From: Catenuloplanes indicus
Lineage (GTDB): Bacteria; Actinomycetota; Actinomycetes; Mycobacteriales; Micromonosporaceae
NCBI RefSeq assembly: GCF_030813715.1
Contig: NZ_JAUSUZ010000001.1
Span: forward strand, 992,001 to 1,056,000
Length of the DNA: 64,000 bases
Direction: 5' to 3'
Shown: positions 24,615-32,082 of the stretch, piece after piece
Layout: each line of letters begins with the position of its first letter
Numbering within the stretch: the first letter of the stretch is position 1
Notes under the pieces: generated by a model
Told to the model about the DNA's origin: nothing
Databases searched by the model: none
What the model saw: only the letters and a program-made list of their open reading frames with translations
Position numbers and translations under genes: made by a program

Positions 24615-24660
24615 GCAACGCGGCGGACGTCGATCTGCAAAGATTTATAAACTTTCTTGA
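24615..24660. promoter_or_regulatory. AT-rich promoter/operator region of the former chitinase
   Basis: An unusually AT-rich stretch (gatttataaactttcttgat) with an imperfect 17-bp palindrome aaagatttataaacttt at about 24639-24655, upstream of the chitinase relic and just after the GNAT stop. Probably the old regulated chitinase promoter, still recognisable. Confidence 0.45.
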
Positions 24661-25239
24661 TTATTTTCCGGCGCCGCGCCGGAGATCGGCCCGGATCAGG
24701 CTGTAGACCGCGTGGTCGGTGCGCCCGCCGGCGCGCAGGACCGCCGCGCTGCGCAGCACGCCCTCGGCGCGGAAGCCGGCCGACTCCGCCACCCGCAGCG
24801 ACGGCGCGTTGCCGGCCGCCGCGCGCAGCACCACCCGCTCCAGGCCCACCTGCCGCAGCGCCCACTCCGCCACCGCCCGGGCGCCCTCCCCCGCGTACCC
24901 GTTGCCGCGCGCCCACGCGGCGGTCCAGTAATGGATCTCGGTGATCCCGTTGTCCCAGTCGGTGTCGAACAGCCCGACCAGCCCGGCCATCCGGTCCGCG
25001 CCACGCGGCCGCAGCGCGAACTCGACCCGGCCCGGGTCCTCCCGCCGGATCGCGGCACCGGTCGTGCACCACTCGATCGCGGTCGGCAGGTCGGCACCCG
25101 CGTACGGATACCCCACCGGCGCCCACCGGATGAACGACTCGTCCTGCCACGTCTCGTACACCTCGGCCGCGTCGCGCTCCTCGACCGGCCCGAGGACCAG
25201 CCGCTCACTGACGATGCCGGAGATCGAAAAGCCAGACAC
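24661..25239 (-). CDS. GNAT N-acetyltransferase (RimJ/RimL type)
   Basis: 192 residues. SERLVLGPVEERDAAEVYETWQDESF start, acetyl-CoA motif A ARGNGYAGEGARAVAEWALRQ and motif B VLRAAAGNAPSLRVAESAGFRAEGVLR. This is the pattern of RimJ/RimL-like acetylases that modify protein N-termini or small amines. GTG 25239 is fixed by TAGGGT 6 nt upstream. Substrate unknown. Confidence 0.9.
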   Translation of the reverse strand: MSGFSISGIVSERLVLGPVEERDAAEVYETWQDESFIRWAPVGYPYAGADLPTAIEWCTTGAAIRREDPGRVEFALRPRGADRMAGLVGLFDTDWDNGITEIHYWTAAWARGNGYAGEGARAVAEWALRQVGLERVVLRAAAGNAPSLRVAESAGFRAEGVLRSAAVLRAGGRTDHAVYSLIRADLRRGAGK

Positions 25240-25245
25240 GCCACC

Positions 25246-25251
25246 ACCCTA
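25246..25251 (-). promoter_or_regulatory. Leaderless -10 box TAGGGT
   Basis: Minus strand TAGGGT, ggtggc (6 nt), GTG 25239. Confidence 0.6.
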
Positions 25252-25353
25252 GTCCCGGCTCGCTTGCCGAACACTGATCGGTTGCTCATCGCCCCGGCGC
25301 AGACTCACTGCGGGCCGGCCGGACGGACCGGCCCACGCACGAAGGGAACAACA

Positions 25354-26145
25354 ATGGATCTGCAGCTCACCGGGAAGTCCGCGTTCATCAGCGGCTCCAG
25401 TCAGGGCATCGGATACGCGATCGCGCGGACACTGGCCGGCGAGGGCGCCGACGTGATCCTCAACGGCCGCGACCCGGAGCGCCTCACCGCCGCCGTCGAG
25501 GCGCTCCGGCAGGAGGTGCCCGGCGCGTCCGTCACCGGCCTGCCGGCCGACTTCACCGACCCCGGCCAGGTCGACCGGCTCTGCGCCGAGATCCCCGACG
25601 TCGACATCCTGATCAACAACGTCGGCCTGTTCGAACTCAAGGAGTTCGCGCAGATCACGGACGCGGAATGGCGAACATACTTCGACGTCAACGTGCTCAG
25701 CGGCGTCCGTCTGTCCCGGCGCCTGCTCCCGGCGATGCTGGACCGCGGATGGGGCCGAATCATCTTCGTCAGCAGCGAGTCCGGCGTCAACGTCCCGGCC
25801 GACATGATCCACTACGGCACCACCAAGACCGCGATGCTCTCGGTCGGCAACGGCCTGGCCAAACTCACCAAGGGCACCGCCGTCACCGTCAACTCGGTCC
25901 TGGGCGGCCCCACCTACTCCGATGGCGTGGCCGGCACGGTCCGCGGCCTCGCCGACGCGCAGTCCATCCCCGAGGAGACGATGAAGGCCGCGATCATCGC
26001 GACGAACCAGACCTCCCTGCTGGGCCGTTTCATCGAGCCACGCGAGATCGCCGACACGGTCACCTTCCTGTCCAGCCCCGCCGCGTCCGCGATCAACGGC
26101 TCCGCGGTCCGGGTCGACGGCGGCGTCCTCACCACGGTGCTGTAA
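25354..26145 (+). CDS. SDR-family oxidoreductase
   Basis: 263 residues, classical SDR. Cofactor motif ISGSSQGIGYAIA, NNVG at about 91, catalytic Ser in FVSSESG and Tyr/Lys in YGTTK, C-terminal VTFLSSPAASAINGSAVRVDGG. Arg in LNGRDPERL favours NADP(H). Ribosome site gaaggga before ATG 25354. Close to the 3-oxoacyl-ACP reductase-like group by pattern; substrate unknown. The following gap carries repeat copy B. Confidence 0.92.
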   Translation: MDLQLTGKSAFISGSSQGIGYAIARTLAGEGADVILNGRDPERLTAAVEALRQEVPGASVTGLPADFTDPGQVDRLCAEIPDVDILINNVGLFELKEFAQITDAEWRTYFDVNVLSGVRLSRRLLPAMLDRGWGRIIFVSSESGVNVPADMIHYGTTKTAMLSVGNGLAKLTKGTAVTVNSVLGGPTYSDGVAGTVRGLADAQSIPEETMKAAIIATNQTSLLGRFIEPREIADTVTFLSSPAASAINGSAVRVDGGVLTTVL

Positions 26146-26172
26146 CCGCCAACCCCAACCCGGCAATTGCTT

Positions 26173-26223
26173 TTCCCGCTTCCGGCGTGGCCGGTTCCCG
26201 CACGCTCCCGCGGGCACCGGTCC
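26173..26223 (+). repeat. Dispersed intergenic repeat, copy B (shorter)
   Basis: tcccgcttccggcgtggccg..., then tcccgcacgctcccgcgggcaccggtcc; matches the first 50 bp of copy A at 10485, then diverges. It lies 28 bp after the SDR stop. Confidence 0.7.
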
Positions 26224-26399
26224 AATGCCACTCAGCTTATTTTGATCTTGAAGCGGACCTGGGTGGGGCCGCGAGTCTTGTGGCCGGCGCGGATGCCGTC
26301 CCGTGCGGTGCGGCGGGCCGGGAGCGGTCACGGTGGGTGTTTTGTGAAAATCCAGGTCAGGGCCCGTGATCAACTTAAGGTAAGTGGGGTGCCGGTGTC

Positions 26400-26645
26400 G
26401 CCGGCGCTCCTGCCCGCCGGTCGCGCCTCAACACCGGCAGGGCATACCCACCCTGCCCGCGATCCACGTGCTTCGCACGCGACCGGCCCTGGGCCGATAC
26501 CGGCAGCGCGTGCTCGCACTGCCGGTGGTCGCGCGTGTTTCGCACGCCTCCGGTCCCGCATCAACGCCGGCGGTGCACCCCGCGCTGTTGGTGTTGCGCG
26601 TGCTTCACTCGCCATCGCGGGCGGGGTCAATGCCCGGGATGATCT
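26400..26645. repeat. 66-bp hairpin-bearing tandem repeat, about 3.5 copies
   Basis: Units start at 26433, 26499, 26566 and (partial) about 26632, with a partial copy before. Each begins with (a/g)ccggc(a/g)g. In the first two units this opens a longer stem (for example ccggcag...ctgccgg at 26500-26526). About 34 bp later comes a small hairpin cgtgcttcgcacg (26467-26479), cgtgtttcgcacg (26534-26546) or the decayed cgtgcttcactcg (26599). Unit lengths of 66, 67 and 65 are not frame-preserving, so it is noncoding. Confidence 0.65.
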
Positions 26646-27012
26646 TCCATCCGTGCGGGATCGAAGATCCAGATGTCGTGGTGGCCGCTTCGCCGGGATA
26701 GAAGCGGTCACCAACGGCATACAGATCTTGCACCGCACCACCGAGCCGGCGACCGACGCACCCCACGCTCGAAATATCGCACTATTGGGGACGAGGTGCT
26801 CGGCGGCTCTCCGCCGGCCCGGCGCGAACACGGCGCCCTCAGCCGGGAAGGCGGGATTCCCGCGGACACGGACACCCGAAGCCAGCACCAGATATGCCAA
26901 TATTTCGGACGCGGACTTCGCGCGTGCTCCGAAGCAGTCACTGCGCAGCGCCGCGCCGCGCGGCCCGACGCCGCGCTTCGCGCGTTCGTGTGCTGCCCGG
27001 CACGCCCGTGCC
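26646..27012. other. Gene-free spacer
   Basis: Between the 66-bp array and the 18-bp minisatellite. Long frames cross it on both strands but have no family features and no consistent codon pattern; one AT-richer patch (gatatgccaatatttcgga, 26890-26908) may hold a regulatory site. I see no supportable gene. Confidence 0.5.
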
Positions 27013-27120
27013 GGGCCGGATCGCGCCTCCGGGCCGGATCGCGCCTTGGCGCCGAATCGGCGTTCCAGGCCGGATCGGGTGTCCGGGCCGGATCGAGCTC
27101 CCAGGCCGGCCGGGTGCCCG
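27013..27120. repeat. 18-bp minisatellite (six units) upstream of the ankyrin gene
   Basis: Units start at 27013, 27031, 27049, 27067, 27085 and 27103, exact 18-bp spacing, consensus gggccggatcgcgcctcc. The array ends 6 bp before the predicted -10 of the ankyrin-WD40 gene. Confidence 0.85.
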
Positions 27121-27125
27121 GGTGG

Positions 27126-27131
27126 TACGGT
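27126..27131 (+). promoter_or_regulatory. Leaderless -10 box TACGGT
   Basis: TACGGT, 7 nt, GTG 27139. It lies directly after the 18-bp repeat array, so repeat number could influence this promoter. Confidence 0.5.
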
Positions 27132-27138
27132 CCGGGCG

Positions 27139-28989
27139 GTGATCGACTCGCCGCTGTTCACCGCCGCCCACGCCGGAGATCTCGACACGGTACGGGCGCT
27201 GGTCGCCGGCGGTGCCACGCTGGAGCAGCGCGACTCGCGGGGGCGCACGGCGCTGGCCGCGGCCGCGATCGGCGGGCACCCGGAGGTGGTCGCTTTCCTG
27301 CTGGCGGCCGAGGCGGACCCGCTCGCCCGGGACAACCAGCGGCGCGTTCCGCTCGACCACGCGTCGACCGCGGACGTCGCGCGACTGCTGCCCGGCGCGG
27401 ACGGTGCCGCCGGCCTGCACGGTCACGTCACGTCCGGGCGGGACGAGGTGGTGGCGGTGCTGCTGGACCGCGGCGCGGACCCGCACCTGCGCGACGCCCA
27501 CGGCAAGTCCGCGCTGCACCACGCGCGTACCCCGGCCATGGTCCGGATGCTGGTGGCCGCGGGGGCCTCGCCGCACGCGGTCGACCGGGAAGGGCTTACG
27601 CCGCTGCACCACGCGCCGGACGTGGCGACCGCGCGCGCCCTGCTGGCCGCCGGTGCGGACCCGCACGCGACCGATCCGCGCGGGCGCACTCCGCTGCACA
27701 CCGCCGCAGACGCGGACCTGATCGCGGTGCTGCTCGGCGCGGAAGTCCCGGTCGACGTGCCGGACGGCCGGGGCTGGACGCCGCTGGCGCACCGGGCCTA
27801 CTTCACGTACGCCCATCCGCAGTCCGCGGACGAGGCCGTCCGGGTGATCCAGGTCCTGATCGACGCGGGCGCGGACGTGACCCGCCGGGACGCGGACGGG
27901 ATCGCGCCGATCCACCGGCTGCGGCGGCACCCGGGCGTGCTGGCCGACGCCCCGGAGCGGGCCGCGATCCGGCGGCGGCAGCGCGCGGTGGCCGAGCCGT
28001 CGGTGCATCCCGGGCTGGTCCGCCGAGTCTCGCCGGAGCGGGCGATCGGCCTGCCGCAGCACCGCGCGGCCGTGCACCCCGGCGGCGCCGAGGCGGTCAC
28101 CGCGGGGCCGGACGGCATCCTGGTCCGCTGGTCGCTGCGCGGTGCCGCGCCGCGTCCGGCCGAGGTGACCGCGACCGACCGGCCGCCGTTCGCGGCGCTC
28201 GCGGTCTCCCCGGACGGCACGCTGCTCGCGCTGGCCGGTGGCGAGAGCCAGCCGCTGGAGATTCGCCGCTGGGACCGGCTGGACGAGGTCGTCGCCGTCG
28301 TCGACGAGTTGCCGTCCTGCGAGTCGGTGTCGTTCTCGCCGGACGGCCGGCTGATCGCGGCCGGCTGGTGGTCGCCCGGCGGCGGACACGGACTCGCGGT
28401 GGTCGCGCACGCCGGCCCGCGGGTGACCTACGGCGACGCGTACGCCCACGGGGTCGACGGCCTGGTCTTCGCGCCGGACGGCCGCCTGGTGGTGTCCTGG
28501 CTCGGCGACGAGACGGAGCTCGCGCTGCTCGGCCCGGACCTGGACGACGCCGACGAGGTCACCTTCGAGGGCATCGCCTGCCAGGTCGAGGCGCTGTCCT
28601 TCGCCCCGGACGGCCGGCGGCTCGCGGTCTGCGGTGCCGCGCCGTCCGACGCGCGCACCTCGGCCGCGGAGCCCGGCATGATCGTGGTCTTCGACGCGGA
28701 CTCCCGCCGGCCGGTCTGGCGGCTCACCGTCGACCAGCGGGTCAAGCAGCAGCTGCAAGCCTGGCACGACACGGTCAAGCCGCTCTCGGTCTGCTTCACG
28801 CCCGACGGCCGGCGCGTGGTGGCCGGCCTGACCGCCGGGCTGCTGGTCCTCGACGCGGACACCGGCGCGGTCGTGCACGCCCGCCCCTGGTGGCCGAGGA
28901 ACGTCACCTCCGTGCACGCGGCCGACTCGTCCTCGGTCCTGGTCACCAACCCGGAGGGATTCCACCGCGTCGTCCTCCCGGCCGGCTGA
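27139..28989 (+). CDS. Ankyrin-repeat / WD40-like fusion protein
   Basis: 616 residues. Residues 1 to about 285 hold ankyrin repeats (LFTAAHAGDLDTVRALVAGGATLEQRDSRGRTALAAAAIGGHPEVVAFLL, then GADPHLRDAHGKSALHHA, GADPHATDPRGRTPLHTA, GADVTRRDADGIAPIHRL). From about 300 there are beta-propeller blades with the recurring FSPDGRL/FAPDGRL signature at about 395, 445, 490 and 555. No signal peptide or membrane span, so cytoplasmic protein-interaction platform. GTG 27139 is chosen because the ankyrin fold starts there and a -10 box precedes it; a frame open far upstream runs through the minisatellite and is probably noncoding. The stop lies in the first unit of a 25-bp triplication. Confidence 0.85.
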   Translation: MIDSPLFTAAHAGDLDTVRALVAGGATLEQRDSRGRTALAAAAIGGHPEVVAFLLAAEADPLARDNQRRVPLDHASTADVARLLPGADGAAGLHGHVTSGRDEVVAVLLDRGADPHLRDAHGKSALHHARTPAMVRMLVAAGASPHAVDREGLTPLHHAPDVATARALLAAGADPHATDPRGRTPLHTAADADLIAVLLGAEVPVDVPDGRGWTPLAHRAYFTYAHPQSADEAVRVIQVLIDAGADVTRRDADGIAPIHRLRRHPGVLADAPERAAIRRRQRAVAEPSVHPGLVRRVSPERAIGLPQHRAAVHPGGAEAVTAGPDGILVRWSLRGAAPRPAEVTATDRPPFAALAVSPDGTLLALAGGESQPLEIRRWDRLDEVVAVVDELPSCESVSFSPDGRLIAAGWWSPGGGHGLAVVAHAGPRVTYGDAYAHGVDGLVFAPDGRLVVSWLGDETELALLGPDLDDADEVTFEGIACQVEALSFAPDGRRLAVCGAAPSDARTSAAEPGMIVVFDADSRRPVWRLTVDQRVKQQLQAWHDTVKPLSVCFTPDGRRVVAGLTAGLLVLDADTGAVVHARPWWPRNVTSVHAADSSSVLVTNPEGFHRVVLPAG

Positions 28990-29055
28990 CCGTCGTCCTC
29001 CCGGCGCCGGCTGACCAGCGTGTGCCCGACGCCGGCTGACCGGCGTGCTCGCGCC
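28981..29055. repeat. 25-bp tandem triplication at the ankyrin gene stop
   Basis: gccggctgacc begins units at 28981, 29006 and 29031 (exact 25-bp period). The first carries the real stop codon, so copies arose by duplication of the gene's 3' end. Confidence 0.8.
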
Positions 29056-29069
29056 GCCGGGTGGGGCGG

Positions 29070-29501
29070 TCAGCCGGCCGTGCGGCGGTCGCGGCGGCCG
29101 GCGAGCGGGATCAGCACGCCGATCGCGATCATCGCGGTGCCGCCCAGCCAGCTGAGCAGCACGTCCTCACTCAGCACCTCGTCGACCTTGCGGGCGGACC
29201 CGGGGTCACCCGGCAGATAGGACACCTCGACCCGCTCCCCGACGGTCGGCTCGAACGTCTCCTCCTCCGGGTCGGTGAACCGGTGCGTGGCACCGGCGGC
29301 GTCCTGGAACTCGTAGATCGTCCGCCACCGGGTGCCCTCGTCGTGGATGACCTGCACCTCGACGATTCGGCCGGGCGCGCGCAGACCGCCCTTGTGCGGC
29401 AGCCCCTGCGCGAACATCGCGACACCGATCCCGATGAACACCAGACCGCCGAGCACCATGAACACGATCGCGCCGGTCCCCACCCGCTTCTCACCAGTCA
29501 T
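29070..29501 (-). CDS. DUF3592-type membrane protein
   Basis: 143 residues. Membrane span near the N-terminus (GAIVFMVLGGLVFIGIGVAMF) and another at the C-terminus (WLGGTAMIAIGVLIPLAG) flank an extracytoplasmic beta domain (APGRIVEVQVIHDEGTRWRTIYEFQDAAG...GERVEVSYLPGDPGSARK), the layout of DUF3592. Function unknown. Start ATG 29501. Confidence 0.8.
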   Translation of the reverse strand: MTGEKRVGTGAIVFMVLGGLVFIGIGVAMFAQGLPHKGGLRAPGRIVEVQVIHDEGTRWRTIYEFQDAAGATHRFTDPEEETFEPTVGERVEVSYLPGDPGSARKVDEVLSEDVLLSWLGGTAMIAIGVLIPLAGRRDRRTAG

Positions 29502-29536
29502 ACCGTCGATGATCGGGGACGGCTGCCACTCCGGTC

Positions 29537-30388
29537 TCAGCGGACCTGGCGGGCGGTGAACTGCATGCGCGGCGTGGCGTAGAAGTCCTGCGCCTCGATC
29601 AGCTGGAGCTCGCGTTCGCCGGACCGGTAGGTGGTCTCGATCAGGTCGAAGACGCTGGAGGCGGTGCGTTCCAGCGACACCGCGGCGTCCCGGGTGGCGA
29701 CGTAGTGCGCGGTGAACAGCGCGGCCGTCACGTCGCCGGAACCGTTGGCCTTGAACGGCAGGTGCGGGGTGGTCACCAGCCAGGCGCCGGTGTCGTCGAC
29801 GACCAGCATCTCGATGGTGCCCTCGGCCCGGTCCGGGCGCTCCACGCTGGTGACCAGCACGGTGGACGGGCCCATGGCGCGGGCCAGGTCGGCCGAGGCC
29901 AGCGTGGACTCGACGCTCGCCGGGTCGGTACCGGTCAGGAAGCCGAGCTCGAACTGGTTCGGCGTGATGATGTCGGCGACCGGTACCACCCGGTCGCGCA
30001 GCAGCGCGGGGATCTCCGGCGCGACGAAGCACCCCGACTTGGCGTTGCCCATGACCGGGTCGCAGGCGTAGAGCGCGGCCGGGTTCGCGGCCTTCACCCG
30101 GCGCACGGCGTCGACGATGACGTCACCGATGCCGACGCCGCCCTGGTAGCCGGAGAGCACGGCGTCGATCCGCGGGAAGATGCCGCGCTCCTCCACGCCG
30201 AGAATGATCTCGGCCACGTCCGCCGGTGCGATGAGCGGCCCGCGCCAGGCGCCGTACCCGGTGTGGTTGGAGAAGTTCACCGTCGGCACCGGGACGACCT
30301 CGACACCGATGCGCTGCAACGGGAACACCGCCGCGGAGTTGCCGACGTGGCCGTGGGCGACCGCCGACTGGATGGACATGACTCGCAT
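29537..30388 (-). CDS. pdxY: Pyridoxal kinase
   Basis: 283 residues, normal PdxY length. It phosphorylates pyridoxal to PLP in the salvage pathway. Motifs: QSAVAHGHVGNSAAVFPLQRIG at the N-terminus, FSNHTGYGAWRG substrate loop, CDPVMGNAKSG, ITPNQFELGFLTG, and the anion-hole GSGD near residue 218. ATG 30388 is supported by TAAGCT 6 nt upstream. Confidence 0.95.
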   Translation of the reverse strand: MRVMSIQSAVAHGHVGNSAAVFPLQRIGVEVVPVPTVNFSNHTGYGAWRGPLIAPADVAEIILGVEERGIFPRIDAVLSGYQGGVGIGDVIVDAVRRVKAANPAALYACDPVMGNAKSGCFVAPEIPALLRDRVVPVADIITPNQFELGFLTGTDPASVESTLASADLARAMGPSTVLVTSVERPDRAEGTIEMLVVDDTGAWLVTTPHLPFKANGSGDVTAALFTAHYVATRDAAVSLERTASSVFDLIETTYRSGERELQLIEAQDFYATPRMQFTARQVR

Positions 30389-30394
30389 AGCCGC

Positions 30395-30400
30395 AGCTTA
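30395..30400 (-). promoter_or_regulatory. Leaderless -10 box TAAGCT
   Basis: Minus strand TAAGCT, gcggct (6 nt), ATG 30388. Confidence 0.6.
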
Positions 30401-30483
30401 GTTCGCCCTCCACGACCACGGCGCCGCCCGGTGCGTCTACCGTTTCCCCAGCGCGATCACCATCACCGGAAGGAACCGTCGCC

Positions 30484-30786
30484 GTGCCCGCATCCGCCCA
30501 GAGCTACCTGACGACCATCGAGACCAGGACCGGCCGTACGCCGCGCCAGTTGCTCGACGACCTCGACGCCGCCGGCCTCGGCGGGCCGGACACCAAGGCC
30601 GGCGAGATCGTCGCCTGGCTCAAGTCCGAGCATGGGCTGGGCCACGGCCACGCGATGACGATGGCACAGGTATCCCGGCACCGGGAGTCCGTCGACATCA
30701 GGAACGAGGGCACCACGCCGCCCCCGCCGGGCAGCATCGGGCGCCTCTGGCTCGACGGCAAGGACACCGACCCGGGTAACCAGTGA
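30484..30786 (+). CDS. DUF4287-type small protein
   Basis: 100 residues. SYLTTIETRTGRTPRQLLDDLDAAGL and KAGEIVAWLKSEHGLGHGHAMTMAQV are the hallmarks of DUF4287, a small helical domain often found alone or with a DUF5655 domain. The tail is Pro/Gly-rich. GTG 30484 with aaggaa about 9 nt upstream. Biochemical role unknown. Confidence 0.85.
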   Translation: MPASAQSYLTTIETRTGRTPRQLLDDLDAAGLGGPDTKAGEIVAWLKSEHGLGHGHAMTMAQVSRHRESVDIRNEGTTPPPPGSIGRLWLDGKDTDPGNQ

Positions 30787-30813
30787 CCGGCCGGCCGGGC
30801 ACCCGGGTGCCGG

Positions 30814-31218
30814 TCATGCCCGGGCGGCGTGCTCCGGTGCGTCCGGGTCGCCCTCGAGCCAGCTGACGTGCTGGGTGACGCGGGAGATCCGCCAGCCGTC
30901 CGCGGTACGTACCACCGCGTGCTCGTAGGAGCCGCGCATCAGGTAGCGGCCGCCGCCGGCCAGGTGGTGCTGGGCGTACATGTACGAGTGGCAGACCGCG
31001 GTGTCCGGGTCGGTCTCGTCGAAGACGACCCGGTGGTTCGGGCTGATGTGCTGGCGGGCGGTCCAGCGCTCGAGCGCGCCGGACGCGAACCCGACGAAGT
31101 CGGCGCGGGGAAGGTCGGCCGCCGGCATGCCCGCCGCGGAGAAGTCGATGTGGACCGGGTCGGTCAGGATCGCGGCGAAGCCGGCCCAGTCCGCGTCGTC
31201 GATGGCGACGGCGTACGC
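30814..31218 (-). pseudogene. 5'-truncated SnoaL-like (NTF2 fold) gene
   Basis: The frame reads AYAVAIDDADWAGFAAILTD, SAAGMPAADLPR, HISPNHRVVFDETDPDTAVCHSYMYAQHHL and VVRTADGWRISRVTQHVSWLEGD, a good SnoaL_4-type ketosteroid-isomerase-like fold. The first helix and start codon are missing: upstream of about 31218 the DNA is the 3' end of an oppositely oriented HxlR gene. The frame stays open to 31350 but only as an artefact of that junction. Without its start it is probably not made. Confidence 0.75.
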
Positions 31219-31344
31219 CCGATCCGGGTGCGCTACGAACTCACCGCGCGCGGCGCCGCGATCCGCCCGGCGCTCGGCGAGCTGGCCCGCTGGGCGCAGG
31301 AGCACCGGGAGCCGGTGACCGGGCCGGAAGGTGCCACACCCTGA
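31219..31344 (+). pseudogene. 3' fragment of an HxlR-family regulator gene
   Basis: Plus-strand frame IRVRYELTARGAAIRPALGE then LARWAQEHREP...TGA 31342-31344 is the C-terminal wing and helix of HxlR regulators (RVEYxLTxxGxxLxPVLxxLxxWxxxH). The helix-turn-helix part is gone. It abuts the truncated SnoaL gene: one deletion removed the divergent 5' ends of both. Confidence 0.7.
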
Positions 31345-31363
31345 CACCATTCACGGGGAGCCT

Positions 31364-31398
31364 CGTCGAGGTGCGCGGTCACGCCGCGCACCTCGACG
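31364..31398. terminator. 14-bp perfect hairpin after the HxlR fragment
   Basis: cgtcgaggtgcgcg (31364-31377), 7-nt loop, cgcgcacctcgacg (31385-31398). No T-run. It follows the HxlR stop by 20 bp and precedes the aldo/keto reductase relic, so it is best read as the old HxlR terminator. Confidence 0.7.
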
Positions 31399-31420
31399 AC
31401 CGAAAGGCACTCCTGTGCGT

Positions 31421-32082
31421 ATGCGCACCCTCGGCGGCACCGGCATCCAGGTCAGCCCGTTCTGCCTGGGCACCATGAAGTTCGGCCCGTACGGCAATCC
31501 CGACCCGGCACGTCCGGCCTCCCGGCCACGGAGATCGTCGAGGCGCAGTGGCTGGCCGAGCGCCGCGGGCTGGCCCGGTTCCGCACCGAGCAGCCGCACT
31601 ACTCGATCCTGCACCGCGGCATCGAACGGGACGTGCTGCCGACCTGCCGGCGGTACGGGCTGGGCACGCTGATCTGGAGCCCGCTCGCGGGTGGCCTGCT
31701 CACCGGGCGCTTCCGGCCCGGCGGCGAACCGGTCTCCGCGAACAGCCTGCGCTGGCTGCCCCGGCACATGAGCGACCGGCGCAAACACGACGCGATCGAG
31801 CGGCTGGTCCCGATCGCCGAGCAGGCCGGCCTGTCCCTCACCCACCTCGCGCTCGCGTTCGTCGTCGGCCACCCCGGCGTCACCTCCGCGATCATCGGCC
31901 CGCGCACCATGGAGCACCTGGACGACCTGCTCGCCGGCGCCGGCACCACGCTCGGCGACGACGTGCTGGACCGGATCGACGAGGTGGTGGCACCCGGCAC
32001 CGACCTGGGCGCGATGGACGTCGCACACGTCCCGGCGGCGCTCACCGACCCGGCCCTGCGCCGCCGTCGCGACGCCGCCTAG
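31421..32082 (+). pseudogene. Aldo/keto reductase with a large internal deletion
   Basis: The N-terminus MRTLGGTGIQVSPFCLGTMK FGPYGNPDP is intact to about 31508. The sequence then jumps out of frame to TSGLPATEIVEAQWLAERRG and continues to the normal C-terminus (IWSPLAGGLLTGRF, HPGVTSAIIGPRTMEHLDDLL, stop 32082). About 110 residues containing the catalytic Asp, Tyr, Lys and His are missing. A GTG at 31415 is an alternative start. Together with the neighbouring SnoaL/HxlR scar this marks a former small catabolic cluster. The stop shares ctag with the convergent GH30 gene. Confidence 0.88.

Noticed and set aside
26400-26645. CRISPR-like array
   Set aside because: Units are degenerate along their whole length, with no constant repeat alternating with unique spacers, and no cas genes are in the window.
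26167-27138. Long frames extending the ankyrin protein far upstream to about 940 residues
   Set aside because: They read through noncoding repeats of non-triplet period and a minisatellite; the ankyrin fold and a -10 box both place the start at 27139.
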